From contig CM021320.1 in the NCBI GenBank assembly GCA_010645155.1, forward strand, positions 9,075,031 through 9,139,030: DNA of 64,000 bases. The letters are read 5' to 3'. Position 1 is the first letter of the stretch, and each line of letters opens with the position of its first letter. A model generated the notes under the pieces. That model had not been told where the DNA came from and did not search any database. It saw only the letters and a program-made list of their open reading frames with translations. This DNA comes from Tigriopus japonicus. Lineage: Eukaryota > Arthropoda > Copepoda > Harpacticoida > Harpacticidae. This document shows, in pieces, positions 36,106-46,907 of the stretch. Made by a program: the position numbers and the translations under genes.

Positions 36106-36749
36106 AGTCGGTAGATCAAGAGTTTGAATATATTTACTTGATGCAGTCAAACAGCACAGTTTTAATTCTTTGAGAGACATGAAAGGGGCATTAAATGATT
36201 GCTTATTGAATCCTTTTGCACTTTGTTTCATAAGTTATGTAAATAAAGCGGTATTGATACCAATTATATTGCATTTCTATATCAACACGGACGTGGTAAC
36301 CGGCCCTCGCTCGATCCCACTCCAAGTCCTCCTTGCACCTTTGGTCCAATCAGAACAAAGAAAATTCAACGGAATTATGAAAGTGTTGCAAAAACCTGGC
36401 ATTTTAGAACAATGATTGGACCCATGGTACATTTTTGAAATCTTCAAAAGAAAATTAGCTTTTTCTTGAAGGGATTTAATGCCATAATCCGAATATATTT
36501 TCATCTTATTGTCTTATGCTATTATCTTGACAAGATCCCCTCAATAGTTATATATGATCTCCACTAAAATTCTCATTTTCAGAAGATTCCAAGATCCTCT
36601 TTTCCTCTTGATGATCTGGTCGAACCTGATGATCTGGTCGAACCTGTAAAAAGATTGTAAACTATGTTTCCTTTGATGATATTTTCTTTTGTAATGAAAT
36701 ATCCAACACATTATCTTGATAAGGACAATTTACCATTGTTGTGGAAGGT
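36106..36749. other. Intergenic with 18-bp tandem duplication
   Basis: ATGATCTGGTCGAACCTG is repeated twice in tandem at 36611-36646. Nothing else recognised. Confidence 0.6.
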
Positions 36750-37049
36750 TTAATGGTGACACAGGACACCCCACACGAGCAAATAGAAACACAATCGCAA
36801 TGAAAGTATAGTGAAAGGAATCATTCCCGTGAAGCCCAAGGTCAGTCCAATACTTAAGAGTAACATGGAGTTTAGTTCAATTAGTCCATTGGAAGAGTTT
36901 TGTGCCAGAGCCCACATGGTTATAAGACTGATAGAACTAGCCATCAAAACGATGGTTCCCAGCCAAAAGTAAAACTGAGGGAGCTTAAACCAGTTTGAGA
37001 TCTCGACGGACATTTTCGTACGTGATGTCTGCTTTTGTTGAGAATTCAT
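36750..37049 (-). CDS. Small hydrophobic membrane protein, unrecognised
   Basis: A frame of 99 residues, or 87 if the second ATG at 37013 is used. It has two or three hydrophobic spans (FYFWLGTIVLMASSISLITM, MLLLSIGLTLGFTGMIPFTI, LRLCFYLLVWGVL) after a polar N-terminus. The length, regular hydrophobic pattern and lack of neighbouring transposon sequence favour a real gene. No family is recognised and an upstream or downstream exon cannot be ruled out. Confidence 0.4.
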   Translation of the reverse strand: MNSQQKQTSRTKMSVEISNWFKLPQFYFWLGTIVLMASSISLITMWALAQNSSNGLIELNSMLLLSIGLTLGFTGMIPFTILSLRLCFYLLVWGVLCHH

Positions 37050-38723
37050 TCTTGGACTGCAAGAGAAACGCCAATTCGAGAAATATATAGTTTGGAGAAA
37101 TTATTTTTAAAGGCGAATGACTCTCTTTGTGGTCACCTTGAGTATTCAGCTGCTCCGTCAAACAGAGTTAATTTTCATTCAGGGTTAGGAATGATTCTTT
37201 CCTAAATTAGTTCAGAATCGCATATATTTAAAACGGGGTGTTCCATTCAATACATTCATAAGGACTTTTTGAGCGTCAAAAATATTCTACTAAGAAAAAA
37301 ACATCAGTTTTGTCATCTCCAAATTGAATTTTGTTTATTCCCTAAACATAACGAAAAACGAATTGACTAATAACTTCTACCTCAAAACATGATTCAATTG
37401 ATATATATCGTGTGATCCATTTACATACACTATGCAATACATATCTAAACTTTCGCTATTTGCATCATCTCTCAATCCAGTCACACTCTGTTTTGTTCGA
37501 GAATTTTCTGCCTTCTGTGCATGCTAAAGGTTCAAGAGGGAACCCGGAACAGTGTTGCCATATTGGTTTACTGACGAATTTAACTATTTGAGGTTACAGT
37601 TGTTTCGGGATCTCTAAATCATTTGAAGTGACCTTGCATTGAGTGAATCCAGCAATGAGATTTAGATTCATAGAGCGAGACATTAGGGAACTTTTTTTAC
37701 ATATTTGGATGGTTGCTTTTAATCGTGAAACCTACAGACAATTCTTATCAAAATCAAAAAGGGCAATGTAAATAGGGCTTTTTGTGCCTTTTCATGAAGC
37801 AAAAGCGCCGGCAAGCCTCACGGCTAGTTCCCACCATGCGCTTGGAGAAAGACATAACTTAGAATGTCTCAAGCATATGTGTCAAATTTGTAACAGAATG
37901 TCTCATTTGGTGTAGCTAAACCATGTTTATATTGCTAGAACAAGTTCATGCCACATACTTTGCACAAAGTCAAAAATTATGCCAAATATTCTCTTTGTAA
38001 GTGCATGCACAGCATGAACTGGTCGTGACACTTGTCGACGCTCTTGCTCCATGAAAAGGCACAACACATCCACACTTTCAGGTCTGACTCACAGAGGTCG
38101 AAGAGTGGAGATACCGGAGCAGGCTGGTCATGAAATTTCATTGTAGGCAGCAAGGGCCGTTTATCATCAGCGACTAGTTGAAACTTGCCCAAACAAACAT
38201 ATTCGTAGAAAGCAGAATTTTGAAAAACATTAAAATATTTGGCCATGTAGCCTCCTGCCTACTGTTTGCTTCTCCCAAATTATGCCAAGGTGTTCAATGA
38301 AAATGATAGTCAATTTACAGGCATTAAATCACACAATTATGGGATTTGGCATTAAAGATTTGTCTTGCTCACTTTTATTTTTACTATGATCTTCCACTTG
38401 TTTGGGCAAGTATCTTACGATATTCTTCGGAAATATTTGCCTTTTCACGCAACTTCTGGCCAGTTTCAAGAGTAAACAAGACAGACAAAATGACCGCAAA
38501 GGCCTCTCTATAAACCTCTATGGTGTGACTCATGTCTGACCTTATTTTGGCCTAAAATCTTTAATCTTTGCTTGGCATCGCTGTCCTCATACCTCACGTT
38601 GGGCTTGTTTCATTCCTTGAAAGACCAGGTGTGTTCTTGACTTTGCCGGTTGGAAAAGGACAAGAAAAAAGAAATCAAATCCTCAGTTTCGAAGACTTTC
38701 GTTCCTCTCCTTCAACGTTCATC
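37050..38723. other. Intergenic before CCT8
   Basis: No gene supported. The stretch 38010-38100 is loosely similar to 47590-47680 (TGGTCGTGA..CTTGTC.AC.CT...CCATA), suggesting an old dispersed repeat. Confidence 0.35.
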
Positions 38724-41700
38724 ATGGCCCTTCATGTTCCACGTGCTCCGGGATTCGCATCCATGCTCAAAGATGGCGCCAAGTTCTTTTCCGGCGTCGA
38801 AGAGGCCGTCATCCGGAATATCTGTACGTTGGTTGATTGGTTGGTTAGTCCATCCAAATATCAAGCGGATGAGATAATTCATCAGAAGGAACTTCATTAT
38901 TAAGGAAAAAACAAGATTTTGGGGTGTATTAGATCGTTCCAGGGCACTTTGCTGAAAATAGAGATTTGAAGCCAAACCAAATGGGAGAGCTGCTGCATGC
39001 TAAAGCCTTAATATAGATTAAGCATCTTTACTGCACGCAATACAGTTTTGAACTCAGGAGGATCGATGGGTTGATCCTATTTTATTCTGAAGTTTCAATG
39101 TTGCTTAAAAGGATATGAAATATCAAAATTATCTGATTTTTTAAAAACAAACTTGAAATATTTTTGCTTGGAAATGGGAAATAATCAACAAGCTTCATTT
39201 ATTGAAAGCCAAACGTTCTCTTGTAGATATCCAAAGAATGAAACATGGCATGTACAATTTATTCAAGACCTCTAACGTGCGGCTTTGAGCCGAACACAGA
39301 CTTATTAGCAAAAAAACAAAAAAAGTGATAGACTTCAACGTTGTAGAGAACTAAGAGAAAAGGAATATTGGCATGAAGAAATTACATTTTTAGTCCTAAA
39401 TTTCAGAATTTTTTAATGTTTTATATACTTTTTAACGGCGGAGAAACTTAAAATTACATATAAATGACATATAGGTCCTCTTGAGTTCAAAAATGTATTG
39501 CATATAGCTCTCCATTTCTTTTTGTAAAATCATTTTTTAACACAGTGAGGGATTAACGACGATTGATGATACATCTTAACTTTTTGAAAAAAAATCTCAC
39601 AAAGGTATTCGTAAGAGTGGGAAAAAATGGCAATCATTCGAATGAAAAAATATTGAGGCCGAGGAACTCATCCGAATGGGTCTCAAACCCACCGAGATTG
39701 CCGCCTCTCCCCGAGAAAATGTTGGTGACCTTTAAATTAGATCTTAATATCGTTGTTTGAAAAATAGTTTTCGGTCTAAAATGAGTGGTCTGTCATTGAA
39801 ACGTAAAATTTGTAGAAAATTCGAAAAAATGATTGTCAAAAAGGAGTCTTTTTACTCTGTTGATTAGCTTTCCCGCTCTCGCCATGAATAGAGCACATTC
39901 CTTCTTTGCCTTACCCTTGAGAATTTTTTCTCCGCCCCAAATGCGATCAATGCGTTGAGAGAAGTTATCCGAAACAGTAATTGTGGTCTGATTGATCAGA
40001 TTCTTGTTCTTTACCTTTTAGCCGCTTGTAAAGAGTTCAGTGGCACTGTGGCTTCGGCCTATGGTCCCAATGGCATGAACAAGATGGTCATCAACCATTT
40101 GGAGAAGCTTTTTGTCACCAATGATGCGGCCACCATCATTCGCGAGCTCGAAGTCGAGCATCCCGCCGTCAAGATGATGATCTTGGGATCTCAGATGATG
40201 GAACAAGAAGTGGGTGATGGTACCAATTTCGTCATTATCTTGGCCGGAGCTCTCTTGAGTGAGGCCGAGGAACTCATCCGAATGGGTCTCAAACCCACTG
40301 AGATTGCCGAAGGTTACGAATTAGCCCTGGAAAAGGCTCTGACTGACCTTGAAGGCTTGTCTTGTGGAGAAGTTAAGGATCCACGGGATGCTAAACAAGT
40401 GGCCAAGGCCGTGAGATCTGCTGTGATGAGCAAACAGTACGGACACGAGGACTTTTTGACCGATCTCATCACCAAGGCTTGCATCTCGATCCTGCCGGAA
40501 AATACCTCATTCAATGTGGATAATGTGAGAGTTTGCAAAATCCTCGGATCCGGATTGCTCCAATCAGACGTTGTACAAGTAAGAAAGCGAGATTTATAGA
40601 GGAATTGAACATATTAGAATTAGACATAAGGTTAGAAAGATATGCTCAAGGAGAAATCAGTTACAAATAGGCTCAAAATCAAAGAACAAATTGGCGTTAG
40701 TAAATCAATTGTAAAGACCACAAGATCACAAAAAAGCCATTAAAAGTTTGTTTAGTAATGGGGATTATTCTAACTATCAATACTTGTTATTTTGTTTAGG
40801 GTATGGTCTTCAAGAAGACGGTTCAGAGTAACGTGATCAAACAAGACAAATGCAAGATTGCCGTTTACACTTGTCCTGTGGACCAAATGCAGACCGAGAC
40901 CAAAGGCACGGTGCTCATCAAGACAGCCAAGGAGCTCACTGAATTCAGTCGAGGCGAGGAAGAGCTCTTGGAGAACCAGATCAAGGCCATTGCCGATTCT
41001 GGAGCCACGGTTGTGGTGTCTGGGGGAAAGATTGGCGACATGGCTCTTCATTACATGAACAAGTACAACCTGATGGGTGTGCGATTGAACAGTAAATGGG
41101 ACATTCGACGACTGTGTAAGTCTGTGGGAGCCACACCTCTGCCCAAGGTGACCCCACCCACCGCTGAAGAGCTCGGTTATGCCGATCGAGTTTATGTGGA
41201 TGAGTTGGGAGACACTTCGATGGTTGTTTTCCGATTGGAGTCGGCCGAATCTCCTTTGACCACTGTGGTCATCCGAGGATCCACTGACAACTACATGGAC
41301 GATATTGAGCGGGCCATTGATGACGGAGTCAACACCTTCAAAGGAATTTGCAGGGTACGCTTGTGAATTAGCTTGACGAGTTGAAACGTATTTAACATTG
41401 TAATTGGTCCAGAGTAGCATGCCTTTAATCCTTTCATTTTTGCGAGATTTGGTGAGGTGGGCTCTTCAAGTAATTTTCCCTAAAGTCGTTAAAGAGACAT
41501 GCCACGCTTAGTGGATTTCATGTAAGAGTTCTCTGTAAGGATTGGAAAATTGAAATCGAAAGAGAAAGATGAAGACATAAAAAAGGACAATATGGCACAC
41601 TGAATTATGTCACATTGAAAGAAGACAAGACTTTAAATGCAAGCACATAAAAAAAAATTGCATTTAAAAGGAATTAACTCAAAAGAACAGCACAAGAAGT

Positions 41701-42302
41701 ATTTTCCATGTCTCCTTATATCATGCCCAAATCAACCGCTTAATGCTAAATTATTTTAACAGAGGGCGCAGTTGTTTACTGGTTATAAATATAGAGTCTA
41801 GTTATAAACTCGACAACAACGCCATCTGTCAGATAAGTTTATCATTGTTGTCAATTCATCTCCATAGGATGGTCGTCTCGTGCCTGGTGGAGGTGCCGTT
41901 GAAATGGAGTTATCCAGATCTGTGGCCAAATTCGGCGAGACGCTCCCAGGTTTGGAACAATACGCCGTGAAGAATTTCGCCACCGCGCTCACCGCCATTC
42001 CCCGCCAATTGGCCGAGAACTCGGGCTCCAAAGGGCGCATCGCTATCACAACCTTGGCCACAGCTCATGAGCAAGGTCAGAAGAATGCGGGCGTGAACAT
42101 TGATTCAGACAGTTCAAACCTGACCATGGACGCCGTTGAGACGGAGATCCTGGACCTGCTCATGCTGAAGCATTGGGGCTTGAAGTATGCCGTGAATGCG
42201 GCTTGCACAATCCTCCGAGTGGATCAAATTATCATGGCCAAACGGGCTGGAGGTCCCAAGGCCAAGCCTTCTGGTCCCATGGATGCCGATGATGACGAGT
42301 AA
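38724..42302 (+). CDS. CCT8: T-complex protein 1 subunit theta
   Basis: Four exons (38724-38823, 40022-40578, 40800-41354, 41868-42302) give 548 residues, the standard length. CCT8 is one of eight subunits of the cytosolic chaperonin that folds actin, tubulin and others. MALHVPRAPGFASMLKDGAK is the typical start. GPNGMNKMVINHLEKLFVTN (from residue 48) and GDGTNF (98-103) form the ATP site, using the theta-type Asn. TETKGTVLIKTAKEL and DNYMDDIERAIDDGVNTFK follow. The PGGGA motif (410-414) opens the C-terminal equatorial part, which ends with an acidic DADDDE. Intron 1 (1.2 kb) contains a 50-bp copy of exon 2. Confidence 0.97.
39654..39703 (+). repeat. 50-bp copy of CCT8 exon 2 in intron 1
   Basis: These bases match 40260-40309 with one mismatch (ACC versus ACT, a silent difference in a Thr codon). 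The encoded piece is EAEELIRMGLKPTEIA. The flanks do not match, so this is a short templated copy, not a whole duplicated exon. Confidence 0.9.
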
Positions 42303-43489
42303 AATGAAGATCGAACCCAGCGCTACGAAAAACAACCAACCCATGGTGGGGTCTTGATCTGAACTTGAATTCTTTTGATAACGTTTCACCCTTCTTTTTA
42401 ATTCAACGTGCATTCATACTCGAATACTCCTCGTTTCTTCGGCTTTAACAAAATATACACTTTTCAATGGAGCTGATTAATGAAAGGTGGATTCATTGAT
42501 TATTTATGAGTTTTGATAAGGGCTTTGTTAAAAATCTTAATTTTATCTGGGTTTAATGGTCGCAAAACTATCATTGGTGGTGGACCACTTCAACTTGAAG
42601 AAAAACAAAGACGTCAATAAATTTGAATCATGACTTTGCCAATTTATAACAAGTTTTTAAAAGCATAATCCATTCATGTTAAAATTTCTCACACAAATAT
42701 ATATATTTTTAAACTTTGTTGTCGCAAAAAGCGATCTCTGGGTTACAGGATTTTTTTTCTTAATGAACACATTAGTGTGCACGTGATTCACCTGTTAAAT
42801 TCTTCAAATAAATATAAAAAAGTAAACTTTTAAGTGGATATGTATCCAAGAAAAACTGATTCTTTCATGAAATTATCTCAATTCTAACAAGTAAATGACA
42901 ACTTGAGTTTTTGTTTTTAGATTAGATTGGCCAAAAAACTCAGGAGCAATATTCTAATTCTTAATTTCACTTTGCATTCTTTTTGTAATTAAAAAATGAA
43001 GTCACACTGAGAAACCCCCCTAAAACGTGTTGCCTTTTCCTTCTTAGGCAGATGGTCAGTGTTGCTTAATTTTGTGAGTGTTTACAATCAATGGAAACTA
43101 CATTTTTGTTTTGGTTTTTACCAAAGAAAACGCGATCCTTCTCTAAAAATCTCTAGAAGAGATGGAGAACCGGACGGCAGCCCTCAATATGAAAAAAAGA
43201 TCATTATGTAACGCCAAATGCACGTACACTAAAAGTAAAGTCTTTCGGTTTCGGTTAAGCCCTCTGCCTCTGACTATCGGTTTCGGTTAAGCGACCTTTC
43301 GGTCCATTACTTTTTCATAGAGCAAATAAAAGCCCCTCAAAAACTACTTCTTGATACACCAAAAATAGTTTCTATCAGGCATCTATGCGACTCTTAATTT
43401 TTTTGGCATCTTTATGGCATTTACGTCCCCAATGCCACATAGGAACACTAGTCTTCACATGAATTTCAAAAGCTTCAAACCTTTCAATC
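42303..43489. other. Intergenic; family B remnant near 43225-43312
   Basis: AT-rich. TTTCGGTTTCGGTTAAGC occurs twice between 43240 and 43295, and the piece ends GGTCCATTACTTT, a decayed right end of the family B miniature element. Confidence 0.55.
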
Positions 43490-43747
43490 ATGGCGGAAGA
43501 AATGAGTGCTAACCAATCAAAGATTCGACATCGATTCAAAATCCTCAGATCCCTAACTATTATGGATAAAGGCATCGAGAACATTGAGGAGACCCTTAAA
43601 GAGATCCAGGAATTGAGCCGCTTGTTTGAAGAAATTCTAGCGGAAACGGATGAAATCACTACCAATTTGCTGACTGAAACCAGGACCATGATCAATCAAT
43701 CACAACCCAAGAACGTTAAAAGCAAATGGAAAATCAATCGGAACTAA
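43490..43747 (+). CDS. Small coiled-coil protein 1 of tandem pair
   Basis: An 85-residue frame beginning MAEEMSANQSK after a good initiation context (AATCATGG). The middle (GIENIEETLKEIQELSRLFE) has hydrophobic residues spaced as in a helical coiled coil, ending EILAETDE. It is followed 85 bp later by a second gene with a similar core. No family recognised. A real gene is supported by the similarity between the two. Confidence 0.5.
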   Translation: MAEEMSANQSKIRHRFKILRSLTIMDKGIENIEETLKEIQELSRLFEEILAETDEITTNLLTETRTMINQSQPKNVKSKWKINRN

Positions 43748-43832
43748 TTGAGCCCAATAAAATCTCATATTCCATTTCAAGGGATTTAGCAATAGGTTCC
43801 TTTTTTTAATTTCTAGTTATGTTCGTTCCAGA
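43748..43832 (+). promoter_or_regulatory. Intercistronic region with splice acceptor
   Basis: CTTTTTTTAATTTCTAG ends at 43816, 16 bases before the downstream ATG. It is a clear polypyrimidine-AG acceptor with no convincing donor in the upstream frame, the arrangement expected at an operon junction or 5'-UTR intron. Confidence 0.5.
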
Positions 43833-44165
43833 ATGCCTAAGGTGATAATGGACAAAAATGGAAATCAAACAAGACACAAATTGGTGTTGATCCAAGGACG
43901 GAAAGATGTTGTCAAGGAAGCCAAACCCTCTTGGAAACGTCATTTATCAGGAATTTCCTTGAGACTTTCAAATCTTGAATCTCTGGCATTGGATTTGCAA
44001 ATTCTGGCCAAGAGAATGAATGAGATTCTGAAAGATATGGATGAACCGGAAGATCAACCCGAGCCTGATCCTTTGGATGATCTTTCCTGGTTGGATTCGC
44101 CTATAGAAGAAGTCCCTGAAGATCAACGCCATGAGATCCAAAGAAGTTTGTCGTTAGTTTTATAA
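43833..44165 (+). CDS. Small coiled-coil protein 2 of tandem pair
   Basis: A 110-residue frame. RLSNLESLALDLQILAKRMN continues to EILKDMDE, which lines up with the core of the preceding protein: about 9 identities in 28 positions plus several I/L and K/R matches. GNQTRHKLVLI also resembles SANQSKIRHRFKIL. The tail is acidic and proline-rich (EDQPEPDPLDDLSWLDSP). I infer tandem paralogues. Its stop lies 25 bp before the stop of the convergent lysyl-tRNA synthetase. Confidence 0.55.
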   Translation: MPKVIMDKNGNQTRHKLVLIQGRKDVVKEAKPSWKRHLSGISLRLSNLESLALDLQILAKRMNEILKDMDEPEDQPEPDPLDDLSWLDSPIEEVPEDQRHEIQRSLSLVL

Positions 44166-44190
44166 AGATTTCAATATTTTAAAGATGTTT

Positions 44191-45801
44191 TTATTTCTCA
44201 ATAGGGCGGAGTGTAGGGAACAAAATGACTTCTTTGATACGCGTTTGATTGGTCAAGATCATGGTAAGACGATCAATGCCTAAGCCCCACCCACCAGTAG
44301 GCGGGAGACCAAATTCCATAGCTTGAACGTAATCTTCATCCACTAAAGTTTTTTCATCAACACTCTGAGTTTGAAAGTACTGTCTCTGCTTTTCAGGATC
44401 ATTTAACTCCGTGTAAGCATTAGCTATCTCTTGTCCAGCAATGTAGAGCTCAAATCTCTCAGCCACGCCCACTTTTGATCTATGAGGCTTGGCAAGAGGT
44501 GACAATGCTTGCGGATGGTCCAAGATAAAAGTGGGTTGAGCCAATTCCGGTTCCACAAAATACCCGAAAAGCTTGTCCAAAAGTTTGGCCGAAGTTCGAG
44601 CTTGACTCGAGTCGATTCCATTTCTTTGGCAAAGGTTCTTGAGAATCTTTCTGGTGGATTCTTGATCTTGATCAATCTCTTCTGGACTTGGCAGACATTG
44701 ATTAAGGGCCGCTTCAATCGAGCTAAAATAATCATATCGATTGAACTTGGCCTTGAAATCCAGGATGATAGGTCGACCTTTCATCATATAAGGGACCTTG
44801 AGTTCTTCGTCAAAATGTTGATTAACGATATCCCGAATTAACTTTCCAGTCAAGCTCATGAGGTCTTTATAATCCGCATAAGCCTGATAGAATTCACAAG
44901 TGGTGAATTCCGGATTGTGAGTGGAATCGATGCCTTCATTCCGAAACTGTTTCCCGATTTCATAAACCCGGTCAAATCCGGCAATCACTAATTGTTTCAG
45001 ATATAATTCCGGGGCAATCCGCATGAACATTTGGATATTCAGATCATTGTGATGGGTTTTGAATGGCTCTGCCGATGCTCCACCCACTTTTGAGCTTAAC
45101 ACGGGCGTTTCCACTTCCAAGAAATCTCGTTCATCTAGGAAAGATCGAATTGTCTTGATGATTTGCGATCGAACCTTGAATGTCTTCATTTTCTCGGGAT
45201 CGCCCAAGAAATCTACGTGCCTTCTCCGGAATCTTTTATCCATATTCTCAAGCTCAACCTTGTTATTGGGCATCAATTGCAAACATGGGGCTAAAAGATC
45301 AACTTTTTGGGCCAAAACCGACAATTCTCCGGCTTTGGTTCGTCCTGGAAATCCGGAAATCCCAATGATATCCCCACGTCTCAAAACTCGGACTCGATCA
45401 TTCATATCGCCTTCAAAAGTGTTTTCTTGGACCTTGATCTGCAATCTCGAGCCCAAATGAACGATATCCAAGAAAATAAGTTTTCGTCCAGCATTCCGAA
45501 TCGTCGATATTCGTCCAGCAATCGAAACTTTTTGATTCATATTACTTTCCGAAGGTCCTAAATGACCAAAGGTGTCCATGAGAGTTTTCACTGAATGGCT
45601 CACTTCAAATCGATGGGGATACCAATTCTCGATATGAGACAGCTTTTCCTTCCGAAATAGCGTATACTCCTCGGCACTCAAATTGCCGTCCCCATCCTTT
45701 TTATTGTCTTTCACACTAGATAATTGACGCCATCGCGTTCTAAGAAACGTCCGGCTTAATAGTTTACTACTACACTGCCAAGTTTGTCGAATCAGGGCCA
45801 T
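44191..45801 (-). CDS. KARS1: Lysyl-tRNA synthetase, mitochondrial type, intronless
   Basis: A single exon of 536 residues. It is a class II synthetase that charges tRNA-Lys. Residues 1-30 (MALIRQTWQCSSKLLSRTF...) are basic with no acidic residues, as in a mitochondrial presequence. The anticodon-binding OB fold spans about 88-190 (KVSIAGRISTIRNAGRKLIF). Motif 1 is near FLEVETPVLSSKVGGASAEP (about 227-246). Motif 2 is RIAPELYLKQLVIAGFDRVY (261-280) then GKQFRNEGID and HNPEFTTCEFYQAY. Motif 3 is GWGLGIDRLTM (504-514). The lysine-rich cytosolic extension is absent. The ATG lies three bases after the MRPS14 stop, in the same frame, with a strong context (AAAAAATGG). Many animals make both forms from one gene; a separate mitochondrial gene here is inferred. 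Confidence 0.93.
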   Translation of the reverse strand: MALIRQTWQCSSKLLSRTFLRTRWRQLSSVKDNKKDGDGNLSAEEYTLFRKEKLSHIENWYPHRFEVSHSVKTLMDTFGHLGPSESNMNQKVSIAGRISTIRNAGRKLIFLDIVHLGSRLQIKVQENTFEGDMNDRVRVLRRGDIIGISGFPGRTKAGELSVLAQKVDLLAPCLQLMPNNKVELENMDKRFRRRHVDFLGDPEKMKTFKVRSQIIKTIRSFLDERDFLEVETPVLSSKVGGASAEPFKTHHNDLNIQMFMRIAPELYLKQLVIAGFDRVYEIGKQFRNEGIDSTHNPEFTTCEFYQAYADYKDLMSLTGKLIRDIVNQHFDEELKVPYMMKGRPIILDFKAKFNRYDYFSSIEAALNQCLPSPEEIDQDQESTRKILKNLCQRNGIDSSQARTSAKLLDKLFGYFVEPELAQPTFILDHPQALSPLAKPHRSKVGVAERFELYIAGQEIANAYTELNDPEKQRQYFQTQSVDEKTLVDEDYVQAMEFGLPPTGGWGLGIDRLTMILTNQTRIKEVILFPTLRPIEK

Positions 45802-45804
45802 TTT

Positions 45805-46847
45805 TTAAGGCTTGATATCGATGCCTCTTAGCCAATGGGCCCGTTGAACCCCGGAGACCTTGTTATAATCCGCTTCAGCTCTGAAGATCATCCGACTCAC
45901 TCGGAATTGATGGAAAATACCTCGAGGTCGACCTGTGAGAGTACAACGTCGATTTAATCGCGTAATTGCCGAGTCTCGAGGGATAGATTGTATCTCTTCG
46001 TCAGCAATTTTCCGGATCTCACGAGGAAGGAGATCGGCTTTCCGGATGCAGTTGACGAGATTGCGTTTTTCCGCGTGTTGAGCAAAGATCCGGCGTCTTT
46101 GATGATCGCGAAGAGTGAAATTGTTGGGGAAACAATGAGAGCGCACTTTATACGGACCGAATCCGTCCCATTTGTACCAATCTTGCACGGGTTTGTGCTA
46201 CAAGGATGAGAGAGATGAAATGGGACGTATTAGTTGGATGGAGTTAGAATAAGCCCTGGATTGCTGTCAAAATTATTGATTTTTAGATTCATTTTTAAAC
46301 ATGTATTAATTTATTTAAGTACGAGAAAAAATGCATTTCCTTTTATTTGAAGAGGGAAAAAACAGAATTTGAAATCAAATAACTATCAATGTACAAAAAC
46401 CGACAGAAAAAAAAGTGTTCTCACTAATGGTCAAATGCAAATTGAACCCCAAAAATATTTGTTTGAGTCGATAAACTTTGAATGTTTGTTTTATCTATCC
46501 CAAATTTTCCTGAGAAAAACGCATTATCATCTACTCTTGAGCAAAACTGGCCTTGCTCCAAGTTGACTTACGTTAAAAGCTTCGGGTCCAAAACCGGGTT
46601 TAGCCATATGATGTCCACGTTTATGCTTGTGCTTTCGACGACGCTCTCGACGGAAATATTTCCCCCCCGGACAATCTAAAATCTCATCCGTAGGACCAGA
46701 TATCAGTCCACGGGCTAAGGGAACTGATCCAACGCGATTCGGCCACAAATGAGCCGTGAATAGACGACCCCAGGAACTCAAACCGGAGAACATTTTATGA
46801 AGTGACACCGTTTTAGTTGAAAGTGTGGCATGGCTTCCTGAGGACAA
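45805..46847 (-). CDS. MRPS14: Mitochondrial ribosomal protein uS14m
   Basis: Two exons, 46572-46847 and 45805-46197, joined in phase 0 (..GPEAFN then HKPVQDWYKWD..). The protein is 222 residues from the ATG at 46847, or 204 from the ATG at 46793 (MFSGLSSWGRLFTAHLWPN, the better presequence). The C-terminal half carries the uS14 marks: RKADLLPREIRKIADEEIQS, IPRDSAITRLNRRC, TGRPRGIFHQFRVSRMIFR and a final GVQRAHW. It is a component of the mitochondrial small subunit near the decoding region. The N-terminus is 75-95 residues longer than usual and contains a basic FRRERRRKHKHKRGHH run. The stop TAA is followed after AAA by the lysyl-tRNA synthetase ATG. Confidence 0.93.
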
Positions 46848-46907
46848 TGAGGTAAACCATAGGGCTGCTATAATGAGCTAGAAGATTTGGTCAGGTTGCA
46901 TTTTTAT

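Noticed and set aside
40770..41420. 216-residue frame antisense to CCT8 exon 3
   Set aside because: It is the reverse of a highly conserved exon and has no recognisable features.
42114..42413. Minus-strand frame with a hydrophobic span overlapping the CCT8 3' end
   Set aside because: Much of the hydrophobic span is the reverse complement of the acidic CCT8 tail, so it is expected by chance; no acceptable gene structure was seen.
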